Shown: one piece after another, positions 53,229 through 61,777 of the stretch
Layout: each line of letters starts with the position of its first letter
How positions within the stretch are numbered: position 1 is the stretch's first letter
NCBI GenBank assembly: GCA_002257025.1
Contig: NCHA01000001.1
Coordinates: 744,001 to 808,000, forward strand
Direction of reading: 5' to 3'
Length of the DNA: 64,000 bases
From: Sphingobacteriales bacterium 16-39-50
GTDB taxonomy: Bacteria; Bacteroidota; Bacteroidia; Sphingobacteriales; Sphingobacteriaceae
The notes under the pieces: model-generated
The model's database searches: none
Seen by the model: the letters and a program-made list of their open reading frames with translations, nothing else
Told to the model about the DNA's origin: nothing
Made by a program: the position numbers and the translations under genes

Positions 53229-54823
53229 TATCCGGTAATTAACTGAACCAATGCCAGGACTGAGGCATTCATTTTATCAAATAGAAGGGATGGAAATATC
53301 CCCAAAAGCAGAGCAAGCACTGCCAGTGGTACTAATGCAAATTTTTCTCTGGTATTAACATCTACAAGCTGATCTTTCCAGACATCTCCTCCCTTCAAAC
53401 GAATTTGACCGAAGAACATCCGCTGCAATGTCCAAAGGAAATAGGCTGCACTGAGTAAAATCCCAACTGAAGCTCCTATTGCCATCCATCTTGGTAAAAG
53501 ACCATTCACATCCTCTGAGGTAAATGCCCCGATCAGACTGAAAGCTTCGGCCATGAATGCTGAAAATCCCGGTAAACCGAGAGATGCAAAGAAAGCAATC
53601 ATCACAAAAAATGTAAATTGAGGCATCAATTCTGCTAAACCCCTGAAGCTAGAAATTTCGCGGTCATGAACCCGGCTGTAAATCATTCCCACGAGAAAGA
53701 AGAGCATTGCCGACAAGGCACCATGACTGATCATCTGTAGCATTGCACCACTTATTCCTTCTGTTGTTGCTGAAGCAATACCAAGGAGTACAAAACCCAT
53801 ATGTGAAACAGAAGAATAGGCAATCAGGCGCTTTAAATCAGTCTGAGCCAATGCATTCATTGCACCGTAAAGAATTGAAATAAGCCCGATCAGGCCAATC
53901 CACCAGGCCGATTGAATAGCAGAATCAGGAAATATACTAAAGCATATCCTGAGGATACCATAACCGCCTACTTTCAGTAGCAAACCGGCCAGAATAATTG
54001 AAACAGGTGTTGGAGCCTCCACGTGTGCATCAGGTAACCAGGTATGAAGCGGAACGATAGGAACCTTGATTGCAAAAGCAATAAAAAGCACAATAAATGC
54101 GAGTAATCTGGCGGATATACCGAAAATGCTTTGCCCTGCGATGGCTGAGAATACAGAGCCCTCGATATAATTCCCCGGATCCATCATCAGGATCATGTTA
54201 AAAGTATGGTTTCCGGTAGCAGGATTTAATACAGAGAAGTACAATCCGATAATCACAAGCAGCATAAACACCGAACCGAAAAGCGTATACAGAAAGAATT
54301 TAATGGCTGCGTATTCCCTTCTGGCACCACCCCACATCCCGATCAGGAAATAAAGAGGTAAGAGCATCAGCTCATAAAATATATAAAAAAGGAAAAAGTC
54401 GAGGGCACAAAAAACTCCCATTACTGCAGTGTTCAGCAATAGGAATAGGGAGAAATATGCTTTCAGATTCGTTTTAATTTCCCAGGATGCCAGGGTAGCC
54501 ACAAACATGATAAGAGCACTCAGCATAAGAAATGGCATAGATAAACCGTCTATACCTAAGAAATAATCGATCTCCAGTTTGCCGATACTTCCAAGGTCGA
54601 GACGGATCCAGGGTAATTTTTCAATTAACTGAAACTGTTCTTCCTTGTTTATTCCAGCGGAAGTGTTGTTGAAGCGGGTATAGATAAAGACACTTAAAAT
54701 AAATTGAATCAAACTGACGCCAAGACTAATGTACTTAAACCTCTGCTGATGGGCTGATGGAAGTACCAGAATCAACAAGACGGCCACGATTGGCAGGAAT
54801 ATGAGAATAGAAAGCAGATTCAT
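53228..54823 (-). CDS. nuoM: NADH-quinone oxidoreductase subunit M
   Basis: NuoM is an antiporter-like pump subunit of complex I. The 531-residue protein shows FFLFYIFYELMLLPLYFLIGMWG (key Glu in the fifth helix), then VPIVPLHTWLPDAHVEAPTPVSIILAGLLLK in parts with the broken helix, and SHGALSAMLFFLVGMIYSR. It is preceded by AGGAGGAG at 54831-54838, a full Shine-Dalgarno sequence 7 nt before the ATG, which is rare in this window. It overlaps nuoN by 1 nt and follows nuoL by 49 bp. Confidence 0.97.
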   Translation of the reverse strand: MNLLSILIFLPIVAVLLILVLPSAHQQRFKYISLGVSLIQFILSVFIYTRFNNTSAGINKEEQFQLIEKLPWIRLDLGSIGKLEIDYFLGIDGLSMPFLMLSALIMFVATLASWEIKTNLKAYFSLFLLLNTAVMGVFCALDFFLFYIFYELMLLPLYFLIGMWGGARREYAAIKFFLYTLFGSVFMLLVIIGLYFSVLNPATGNHTFNMILMMDPGNYIEGSVFSAIAGQSIFGISARLLAFIVLFIAFAIKVPIVPLHTWLPDAHVEAPTPVSIILAGLLLKVGGYGILRICFSIFPDSAIQSAWWIGLIGLISILYGAMNALAQTDLKRLIAYSSVSHMGFVLLGIASATTEGISGAMLQMISHGALSAMLFFLVGMIYSRVHDREISSFRGLAELMPQFTFFVMIAFFASLGLPGFSAFMAEAFSLIGAFTSEDVNGLLPRWMAIGASVGILLSAAYFLWTLQRMFFGQIRLKGGDVWKDQLVDVNTREKFALVPLAVLALLLGIFPSLLFDKMNASVLALVQLITG

Positions 54824-54830
54824 ATTGACC

Positions 54831-54838
54831 CTCCTCCT
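54831..54838 (-). promoter_or_regulatory. Full Shine-Dalgarno sequence before nuoM
   Basis: The minus strand reads AGGAGGAG, 7 nt before the nuoM ATG, in the 49-bp gap between nuoL and nuoM. Genes of this phylum seldom have such a site, so it may raise or regulate nuoM translation within the operon. Confidence 0.55.
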
Positions 54839-54872
54839 AGTCTTTTTGTGGAGATGAATAATTGAATTAATC

Positions 54873-56912
54873 TCATATCAGATAACTTAAAATAAAAAAT
54901 GAGAGCACAACAAGTAACATAGTTGTAAGATAATGTTGTAATCTGCCCGATTGAAAATTTTTGAAAAACCGGCCAATGTATCTGGATAATGAGCCACTAG
55001 CATTGACCAAACCGTCAATGATCCTTCTGTCAAACCAGTCAATAATTGAAGATATTGTTTTTGTTAATGTGGCCATACTGATAACCAAACCATCAATTAC
55101 AGTACGATCAAATCTATATGAGAGCAGGGAAAGTCTTTCAACAGATCTGATGAACATAAAATTATAGATCTCATTAAAAAACCATTCCTGATTTGAAATA
55201 CGATAAAGCCAGGTACCTTTCATTGATTGGGGGCCATTATCAAGAACGTATATTCTGTAGGTGATAAATATCAACAAGAAAGAACCCAAATTTAATATCA
55301 AAGGTACCAGCCAGTGATAAACACTGATTTCTCTAATCATGGATACTTCAAAACCCTTCCACAGCCATGACGATTCAAAAGAGGCCGGGTTAAAAGCAAA
55401 GACAATAAATGTGCAAAAAAATGAAAGTATGAGTAAAACATACTTCATCTGAACCGGCGAATCACTTATCTGGCCAAGTTTATCAGCTTTAATCTCTCTG
55501 GATTCCCCAAAAAAGACTTTAAAAACCAATCTGAAAATATAAAAAGCAGTTAACCAGGATGTTAAAACCATTAACCAGGGAAGAATAACAAATACCCCTT
55601 CCCGCGTTGCAGTCCATTCAAAAGTCCTTATCAAAATAGAATCCTTTGAAAGAAATCCTGAAGTTAATGGTAGGCCAACCAGAGCAGCTGAAGCAAGACA
55701 CATCCCAAAAAATGCAAATGGCATTCTTTTCCTTAATCCACCCATCAGGCGTATATCCTGGTGATCAAAATTATGCTTGTATTTTTCACAATAATGATGG
55801 AGCTGATGAATCACAGAACCTGCGGCAAGAAACAATAAACATTTAAAGAACGCATGTGTGGCTAAATGAAAAATGCTTTCAGAATAAGCTCCGATTCCGA
55901 GAGCCATAACCATAAAACCTAATTGTGAGATTGTGGAATAGGCCAATATCCGTTTAATATCGTTTTGGGTTAAAGCAATTGTGGCTGCCATAAAAGCAGT
56001 AAAAGCACCAACCCAAACCATTATATCCAATACCAGAGGATCAAAAACAGGATAGATCCGGGCAATCAGGAACACTCCGGCAGCAACCATCGTAGCTGCA
56101 TGAATAAGCGAAGAAACTGAAGTAGGCCCCTCCATTGCATCAGGAAGCCAGGTATGCAATGGAAATTGTGCAGATTTAGCCATTGCACCCAGAAAAAAGG
56201 CTAAACCGGCAATACTAAGCCAGATTGCAGGTATTTGTTGCGATCCGCTTATCCATAAACCATTCTCAATGGAAGAAGTACTTATCAAACCTCCATCTCC
56301 AAAAAGTCTGGCCAAATCAAGTGTCTGAAACTGGGTATAAATGATCAGGATTCCGGTCAGAAAACCCAAATCACCAATTCTGTTCATTATGAATGCTTTC
56401 TTAGCAGCCTGTGATGCTGCATGTTTGCTAAACCAGAAACCAATCAGAAGATAGGATGAAAAACCAACCAGTTCCCAGAAAAGATAGATCAATAATAAAC
56501 TGTCTGAAATCACCAGACCAAGCATGGAGAAGCAAAACAATCCCAGATAGGCCCAATACCTGTGAATATTGGGGTCGTTCTTCATATACTCACGTGAATA
56601 AATATGAACCAAAACAGAGATTCCGGAGACCAGAACCATCATCAGAATGCTAAGATTATTTAAAAGTATCCCTGCATAAAACTGAACTTTCCCAATCATA
56701 AACCAGGAAAATTGCTTGTGCTCAGGTTCTGCATTCCAGATATGTGAGAACAGATACATTGACAAGAGGAAAGACAGTGAAATAGTTGATAATGCGAAGT
56801 TGGCACCCCCACCCCTTTTTGAAGAAAGGATAAAAACAAAAGAAAATAAAGGCAGTATCGCAGCTAAAAGTGCAATCAATCCTCTGTTTTCTAAAAAGTT
56901 AAGTCCTTCCAT
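54873..56912 (-). CDS. nuoL: NADH-quinone oxidoreductase subunit L
   Basis: NuoL is the distal antiporter-like pump subunit, with the long lateral helix running along the membrane arm. The 679-residue chain has about 16 helices, and LLIYLFWELVGFSSYLLIGFWF, FPLHTWLPDAMEGPTSVSSLIHAATMV (parts) and the C-terminal extension with FFNEIYNFMFIRSVER are typical. I take the ATG at 56912 over a TTG one codon before; it forms TGATG with the nuoK stop (1-nt overlap). Confidence 0.96.
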   Translation of the reverse strand: MEGLNFLENRGLIALLAAILPLFSFVFILSSKRGGGANFALSTISLSFLLSMYLFSHIWNAEPEHKQFSWFMIGKVQFYAGILLNNLSILMMVLVSGISVLVHIYSREYMKNDPNIHRYWAYLGLFCFSMLGLVISDSLLLIYLFWELVGFSSYLLIGFWFSKHAASQAAKKAFIMNRIGDLGFLTGILIIYTQFQTLDLARLFGDGGLISTSSIENGLWISGSQQIPAIWLSIAGLAFFLGAMAKSAQFPLHTWLPDAMEGPTSVSSLIHAATMVAAGVFLIARIYPVFDPLVLDIMVWVGAFTAFMAATIALTQNDIKRILAYSTISQLGFMVMALGIGAYSESIFHLATHAFFKCLLFLAAGSVIHQLHHYCEKYKHNFDHQDIRLMGGLRKRMPFAFFGMCLASAALVGLPLTSGFLSKDSILIRTFEWTATREGVFVILPWLMVLTSWLTAFYIFRLVFKVFFGESREIKADKLGQISDSPVQMKYVLLILSFFCTFIVFAFNPASFESSWLWKGFEVSMIREISVYHWLVPLILNLGSFLLIFITYRIYVLDNGPQSMKGTWLYRISNQEWFFNEIYNFMFIRSVERLSLLSYRFDRTVIDGLVISMATLTKTISSIIDWFDRRIIDGLVNASGSLSRYIGRFFKNFQSGRLQHYLTTMLLVVLSFFILSYLI

Positions 56913-57217
56913 CAATCCTTCAAAGTATCGGTTTTAGTCGGGTCTATCGACTTGAAATATTTATAAACATTTAAAATGATAGCAAGAGCAACTGCAACTC
57001 CTGCTGCTGCAAGAACAATTGCAAATAAAGCAAACATCTGACCTCCACCTGCTATTTTATCATATTTACCAAAAGCGACAAAATTCAAAACCGCAGCATT
57101 GATCATAAACTCGATACCAATCAGAACCTGAATTGCATTTCTTCTGGTCAATACTGCATAAAGGCCAATACAAAAAAGGCCAGCACTAATTAACATAAAA
57201 TGTGCAATTGGAATCAT
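56912..57217 (-). CDS. nuoK: NADH-quinone oxidoreductase subunit K
   Basis: NuoK is a small three-helix subunit carrying two membrane glutamates needed for proton transfer between the quinone site and the antiporter subunits. The 101-residue length is typical. Glu in NAIQVLIGIEFMINAAVLNFVAFG and the second one in the FALFAIVLAAAGVAVALAIIL region are recognisable. Its ATG overlaps the nuoJ stop by 4 nt (ATGA), and AAGGAGG lies 7 nt upstream, though within the nuoJ coding sequence. Confidence 0.97.
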   Translation of the reverse strand: MIPIAHFMLISAGLFCIGLYAVLTRRNAIQVLIGIEFMINAAVLNFVAFGKYDKIAGGGQMFALFAIVLAAAGVAVALAIILNVYKYFKSIDPTKTDTLKD

Positions 57218-57747
57218 GTCTTCCCTCCTTTTCTGGCCAGATGCGCCGCACCAATCAATGCCATCATCAGAAATACCGAAAGTATTTCAAAAGGAAGCAG
57301 ATAAGTTGTCATTGTTTGGATACCTATCTGATGCGTAGTGTTATCACTTGCATTGATTGGCACCCTTTCCTCCATCCAGTCAAATTGATTGAAATCAGTT
57401 TTAATAATAACTGCAAACAATATAAAAAGGAATAAAAGACTGATAAAAATTCCTGCAAAATGATTGACCTTAAAGCCAGAAGCTACTGGTTTGAGACTAT
57501 TGAGCAATTCCCTGTTGGATAGCATAAAGGCAAAAAGCATAAGTACCAGTACTCCACCTGCATAAATAACTACCTGAGCCAATGCAATAAAATCAGCCAG
57601 TGCAAATAAATAAAGAGCCGCAAGCGAAAACAGAGTTACAAAAAACAGAAAAATACTTCTGACCAGATTCTTCATAACTACCACAAAGAGTGCAGAAATG
57701 AGTACCGATGCTGCAAAGAAGTAAAAGATAATCTGTTCCTCTCCCAT
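57214..57747 (-). CDS. nuoJ: NADH-quinone oxidoreductase subunit J
   Basis: NuoJ is a five-helix subunit with the key pi-bulge helix near the quinone site (FIALAQVVIYAGGVLVLMLFAFML). The protein of 177 residues begins at the ATG at 57747; a TTG start two codons earlier (57753) is possible. It begins 2 nt after the nuoI stop and overlaps nuoK by 4 nt. The long periplasmic loop FNQFDWMEERVPINASDNTTHQIG separates the two halves. Confidence 0.95.
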   Translation of the reverse strand: MGEEQIIFYFFAASVLISALFVVVMKNLVRSIFLFFVTLFSLAALYLFALADFIALAQVVIYAGGVLVLMLFAFMLSNRELLNSLKPVASGFKVNHFAGIFISLLFLFILFAVIIKTDFNQFDWMEERVPINASDNTTHQIGIQTMTTYLLPFEILSVFLMMALIGAAHLARKGGKT

Positions 57748-57749
57748 AA

Positions 57750-58334
57750 TCAATTTTGAGTTTTCTGCTGCATTGCAGCTTCCTTTGCGGCCAATCGTTC
57801 TGCGTTAAGCTTTTCCAGAGCCACCCGCTTTTCTTCAGCTTCTTCCGGCTTCATGTCCGAAAATTTATAAATCATTTCTTTCAAATCAGGCATACTTCTG
57901 TCATAAGTATCAGTCATGACAATGCACTCGGTAGGGCAAACCACGGTACACAAACCGCAGTACATACATTTTGCCATATCGATATCAAACTTTGCGGCGT
58001 AGAGACGCTTAGTTGTACCATCTGAAGTTTTCCCAATAGCCTCGGTTGCTTTTATACTTTCGATCTCAATACAATCAACCGGACAGATCTTTGCACATAA
58101 ATCACAAACAATACAATCATCCATTTCTACATCCAGCTGGTACCTTCCCAAATCGGGTACAGGTAGTTTCTGATGAGGATATTGAATGGTTGTCATGCCA
58201 CTGTTTTGAGCAAAATAATCCTTATCCGTAATAGATAGTACTTTCCTGCTTTCTCTTGCTGCAAAGAAATGCCCCATAGTCAGGCCTAAACCTTTAAATA
58301 CAGTTTTGAAAGCATGTAATACCTTTTTAATCAT
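57750..58334 (-). CDS. nuoI: NADH-quinone oxidoreductase subunit I (2 x 4Fe-4S)
   Basis: NuoI carries clusters N6a and N6b, which pass electrons in the peripheral arm towards the quinone. The 194-residue protein has two ferredoxin-type motifs, CIVCDLCAKICPVDC (about 74-88) and CMYCGLCTVVCPTEC (about 122-136), and the amphipathic N-terminal helix for contact with NuoH. The C-terminal tail (EAEEKRVALEKLNAERLAAKEAA in parts) is an unusual highly charged extension. It lies 42 bp after nuoH. NuoI is the only hydrophilic electron-transfer subunit in this operon. Confidence 0.97.
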   Translation of the reverse strand: MIKKVLHAFKTVFKGLGLTMGHFFAARESRKVLSITDKDYFAQNSGMTTIQYPHQKLPVPDLGRYQLDVEMDDCIVCDLCAKICPVDCIEIESIKATEAIGKTSDGTTKRLYAAKFDIDMAKCMYCGLCTVVCPTECIVMTDTYDRSMPDLKEMIYKFSDMKPEEAEEKRVALEKLNAERLAAKEAAMQQKTQN

Positions 58335-58376
58335 TTTATTACAGGATATATCTGCATTTTCTTCTAACCACTAATA

Positions 58377-59450
58377 TTATTGCATCACACCCAGCCTCCA
58401 CAAGCCTGAGATTAGCATACATAAAAAAGCCAAAGGAGTTAAAACCTTCCAGCAAAAGCTCATAAGCTGATCAACCCTCAGTCTTGGAAGGGTCCACCTT
58501 ATCCAAATCTGTACTGCAACCACTGCCAGGGTCTTGATCAGAATCCAGAAGATCCCCCATCCTATTCCACTTGTCCATAAGGCCAATTTAGCAGAACCAA
58601 AATTAGGTAGTGGAGTATTCCATCCTCCCAGAAACAAAACTACTCCAATCATTCCTACAAGAAACATCATGGAATATTCGGCAAGAAAAATGAAAGCAAA
58701 TCTCAATCCTGAATATTCAACATGAAAACCTCCAACAAGTTCTGATTCAGCCTCCGGGATATCAAATGGAGCACGATTACATTCAGCGAGAGAGGCAATA
58801 AAGTAAATGATATAAGCAAGGATCAGATGTGGTGCCTGAAAAATATTCCATGCCAGGAAGCCCCCAACAGACTTCACCTCCCAGATTCCAAGAAAATAAA
58901 CCTGCTCTGTAGTCAGGATCCCCTGCTTAATACTAATTTCCTGAAGATTCAGGCTTTGTGCTACCATAACTGCAGAAATCAATGCGACACCAGCAGGGAT
59001 CTCATAAGAAATCATCTGAGCAACCGAACGCATGGAACCTAAAAGGGCATATTTGTTATTTGAGCCCCAGCCTGCCATTAATATTCCAAGCGTTTCTATT
59101 GAAAGTATCGCAAAAATGTAAAACAGGCCCAAATTCAGGGAAGAAGGTATGAGTCCCGGTGCCCAGGGTAAGGCTGCAAAACCCAGGTAAACAGAAACGA
59201 AAATAACTATGGGAGCAAGTATAAACAGAATTTTATCAGCGGCTGTCGGAATAATGAATTCCTTTTGAAGCATCTTTATGATGTCGGCAAATGCCTGGAG
59301 GGTACCATATTTTCCAACCTCCATCGGCCCGATGCGATCCTGAATAAATGCGGAAATTTTTCGTTCAGAATATAAGGCAAACAGGGTAAACAGTGCTGTA
59401 AATGCAAATAATGCGGTAGCAACTAGTACATATGTCAGATAGAAAGTCAA
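58377..59450 (-). CDS. nuoH: NADH-quinone oxidoreductase subunit H
   Basis: NuoH forms the quinone chamber in the membrane. The 357-residue protein has eight helices, and FIQDRIGPMEVGKYGTLQAFADIIKML (parts) and FAEYSMMFLVGMIGVVLFLGGW (parts) are standard. The start is a TTG at 59450; no in-frame ATG lies between it and the predicted transcription start (59465), so TTG is accepted. This is the first gene of the operon: it has its own promoter at 59470-59500, and nuoA-G are not upstream, where murI is found instead. Confidence 0.95.
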   Translation of the reverse strand: MTFYLTYVLVATALFAFTALFTLFALYSERKISAFIQDRIGPMEVGKYGTLQAFADIIKMLQKEFIIPTAADKILFILAPIVIFVSVYLGFAALPWAPGLIPSSLNLGLFYIFAILSIETLGILMAGWGSNNKYALLGSMRSVAQMISYEIPAGVALISAVMVAQSLNLQEISIKQGILTTEQVYFLGIWEVKSVGGFLAWNIFQAPHLILAYIIYFIASLAECNRAPFDIPEAESELVGGFHVEYSGLRFAFIFLAEYSMMFLVGMIGVVLFLGGWNTPLPNFGSAKLALWTSGIGWGIFWILIKTLAVVAVQIWIRWTLPRLRVDQLMSFCWKVLTPLAFLCMLISGLWRLGVMQ

Positions 59451-59740
59451 TTTACCGGGCTTATGTACGCAAACTTAAGTATTATGCTTATAAATGCAGA
59501 CTAAATCTATCTATTATAAAGAATTTAATTTAACGTTAACTCGACATAATATTTTAAAAACCGCATATCTGCTGCCGGCAGGCAGGGAATCATAGTATTT
59601 TATAGCTGTCAGCTTTCATTTTAGACACAGATAGCCTTGAAGCTTCGCTTCAATCTATGTTTCCTTTAAAGAATAATAAAGGTCAATCTATGTGGTTAAA
59701 TATTAATCCTTAGATAGTTTAATGTCGAACTTTCGTTAAT
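59451..59740. other. 290-bp gap with nuoH promoter and repeat-like motifs
   Basis: Besides the promoter at 59470-59500 this gap has CTGCCGGCAG (palindrome, 59572-59581), a hairpin TTGAAGC/GCTTCAA (59637-59653) and two copies of TCAATCTATGT (59650-59660 and 59683-59693). No gene, terminator for murI or remnant of nuoG was recognised. Confidence 0.5.
59470..59500 (-). promoter_or_regulatory. Promoter of the nuoH-N operon
   Basis: On the minus strand TCTG (59497-59500, one mismatch to TTTG), a 19-bp spacer and TAAGTTTG (59470-59477, exact) form a -33/-7 promoter. It ends 19 bp before the TTG start. Confidence 0.55.
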
Positions 59741-60547
59741 TTAATCCCATATGGGTTTATAAGACAGATGAATCTTCTCTCCAAAAAATAAACGGGTACT
59801 TTTTGCGAAAGAGGGGGTATAATCAGAAACAAAAAACTGATGGCGTTTTGCGGGACCTTCATTAAGTAAATCGAGCTTTGTAAGGCACTCCTTAAGGTCT
59901 TCTGCAACTATTTCAGCAGTATTGATAATATCAACCTTCCCACCGTAAAAGGAAGATATTTCGGGCTTTATCAGGGGATAATGAGTACAGGCAAGTATAA
60001 GACTATCGATTTTTTTAAGTTTTGGAGAGGTCAGGTATGAGTTGATCACTGTTTTACTGATATTATTATTAAAAAAACCCTCCTCGATCATAGGTGCCAG
60101 CAAAGGTGTCGCCAGTGAAGAAACCTCAATATTAGGGTCTGCTATTTTAAACTTTTTAGCATAAATATCCGACCGAATGGTTGATTTTGTCGCAATTACC
60201 CCTATTTTTTTATACTTTCCCTTGCTAAGCATCGCATTTACAACCGGATCAATCACATTGATAATAGGCACTCTGTCGCCAAGAAAATGCACAAGTTCAT
60301 GATAGGCATGAGCTGATGCTGTATTACAGGCAATCAGAATGAGTTTACAATTTTTATCCAGAAGGAACTTAGCAATCTTGAGGCTATAGAATTTAATTGC
60401 TTCTGGTGATTTATCACCGTATGGCATATGAGCGGTATCACCAAAATAGATGATCTGTTCATTTGGTAAAATTTTTCGGATAGCATTTGCAACCGTAAGG
60501 CCTCCGATTCCGGAATCGAAAATTCCAATGGGAAGTGCTGAACTCAT
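59741..60547 (-). CDS. murI: Glutamate racemase
   Basis: MurI supplies D-glutamate for peptidoglycan. The 268-residue protein has the two catalytic cysteines in IACNTASAHA (Cys near residue 77) and LACTHYPLIKP (Cys near 188), with the N-terminal signature IGIFDSGIGGLTVANAI and FGDTAHMPYGDKS. It has a -7 element (60552-60559) almost touching the ATG. It follows the ompH genes, as commonly in this group, behind a terminator at 60604-60628. Confidence 0.96.
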   Translation of the reverse strand: MSSALPIGIFDSGIGGLTVANAIRKILPNEQIIYFGDTAHMPYGDKSPEAIKFYSLKIAKFLLDKNCKLILIACNTASAHAYHELVHFLGDRVPIINVIDPVVNAMLSKGKYKKIGVIATKSTIRSDIYAKKFKIADPNIEVSSLATPLLAPMIEEGFFNNNISKTVINSYLTSPKLKKIDSLILACTHYPLIKPEISSFYGGKVDIINTAEIVAEDLKECLTKLDLLNEGPAKRHQFFVSDYTPSFAKSTRLFFGEKIHLSYKPIWD

Positions 60548-60551
60548 ATTT

Positions 60552-60559
60552 CAAAAATA
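60552..60559 (-). promoter_or_regulatory. -7 promoter element abutting the murI start codon
   Basis: The minus strand reads TATTTTTG, an exact TAnnTTTG, followed by 4 nt and the murI ATG. It predicts a leaderless or nearly leaderless message. Confidence 0.5.
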
Positions 60560-60603
60560 GAATAATATTTCGAGCAGTTGTGTTGAATTGTTTGAACAAA
60601 AAA

Positions 60604-60628
60604 AATGCGAAGCATTTAGCTTCGCATT
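60604..60628 (-). terminator. Terminator after the bamA-ompH-ompH run
   Basis: AATGCGAAGC and GCTTCGCATT form a perfect 10-bp stem with a 5-nt loop; on the minus strand it runs into a stretch of eight T. It separates ompH from murI. Confidence 0.92.
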
Positions 60629-60651
60629 AGATTTTATTCTGATTTAAACTC

Positions 60652-61197
60652 TTATTTAGCTGCAGTTGTGATGCCTAATTTAGTTTTCACATCATTGATC
60701 AGATCAGTTCCTCCGTCAAAATAAACTACTCCCGGCTGAGAAACATCGAAAACATAAGCAAAACCCTTTTCTTTAGCTACTGCCTTAACCGCATCCTCTG
60801 CCTTTTTAAATACAGGCTGATAGATTTCGGTACGCTTGGTAGTTAACTCTTCCTGAGCCTTTTCCTGATCAGCAGTGATACGTTTTTCAAGATCCTGGAT
60901 ACTTGCTCCAAGCGTAGTTAATTCTTTCTCCAAAGTAGCTCTGTTAGCCTCGCTTAGTGTCTTATATTTTTCTTCATAGGAAGTAACCAATTTCTGACGT
61001 TCTGCACCCATCAATTCAAGAGATGTTTGTTTTGCCTTTGCAAAGGTCTGGAAAGTTGCATCAGCGGTTTTCATTTCAGGCATTGCTTGCAATAAATCAG
61101 CAGAATTGATGTGACCAAATTTTTGCTGAGCATTTGCAGTACCTACTGCAAGGAACATTCCAAGTGCAACAACTCCTATTTTTAATAAATTTTTCAT
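60652..61197 (-). CDS. ompH: OmpH/Skp-family periplasmic chaperone (second copy)
   Basis: This 181-residue periplasmic chaperone belongs to the Skp family, which holds unfolded outer-membrane proteins for BamA. A signal peptide ends at NAQQ (cut after ANA). The mature part begins KFGHINSADLLQAMPEM, then has a long, charged coiled-coil arm (about 55-125) and a C-terminal strand with YVFDVSQPGVVYF. It is cotranscribed with the first ompH (47-bp gap) and bamA. It resembles Skp more in its arm; the two copies probably form homo- or hetero-trimers. Confidence 0.93.
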   Translation of the reverse strand: MKNLLKIGVVALGMFLAVGTANAQQKFGHINSADLLQAMPEMKTADATFQTFAKAKQTSLELMGAERQKLVTSYEEKYKTLSEANRATLEKELTTLGASIQDLEKRITADQEKAQEELTTKRTEIYQPVFKKAEDAVKAVAKEKGFAYVFDVSQPGVVYFDGGTDLINDVKTKLGITTAAK

Positions 61198-61244
61198 TTT
61201 TTCTTGTATTCTGTTTTTTGTTTATAATTTGTGAGAGATCTTAT

Positions 61245-61772
61245 TTATTTTATTGTTCCGGGTTTATAACCTAACCTGGTAATTACATCATTACTTTTGT
61301 CTAAACGCGGACTTGCATATAATAGTGTAATCTCGCTGTTTTTATCAAAAATCATATCCAGTTGCTGAGCATCTGCAACAGCCTGAACTGCTTTAGAAAC
61401 ACGATCCTGAATAGGTTTTATCAATTTAGTCCGAACCTGAAAAAGTTCACCTTCAAATCCAAATTTAAGTCTTTGAAATTCCTTTGCTTCTTTTTCCTTT
61501 TCAATTATTTCATTTTCCCTTGTCTTTCTCATCGCTTCGGTCAGTAAAACCTGATCGGCCTGATAAGCTTTAAAAAGTCCTTCAATCGCGATAAACTTTG
61601 CATCAACCTCCTTCTGCCATTGTGCAGAAAGTGCGTCCAGCTGCTTTTGAGAGGAATTATATTCAGGAATATGTTTCAAAATATAATCACTATCCACATA
61701 TGCAAAACGCTGTGCAGATGCCCCTAAGCCCGTAAAGACTAATAATAAAGCTATAATAAGAATTCTTTTCAT
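61245..61772 (-). CDS. ompH: OmpH/Skp-family periplasmic chaperone (first copy)
   Basis: This 175-residue paralogue has a signal peptide ending near GASAQ, a start RFAYVDSDYILKHIPEYN, an alpha-helical arm (about 45-120, rich in Glu, Lys, Arg), and a C-terminal LDMIFDKNSEITLLYASPRLDKSNDVI. It lies only 5 bp after the bamA stop, so it is cotranslated with it. It differs from the second copy in its C-terminal strand, with an extra segment after the coiled coil. Confidence 0.93.
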   Translation of the reverse strand: MKRILIIALLLVFTGLGASAQRFAYVDSDYILKHIPEYNSSQKQLDALSAQWQKEVDAKFIAIEGLFKAYQADQVLLTEAMRKTRENEIIEKEKEAKEFQRLKFGFEGELFQVRTKLIKPIQDRVSKAVQAVADAQQLDMIFDKNSEITLLYASPRLDKSNDVITRLGYKPGTIK

Positions 61773-61777
61773 ATTTC

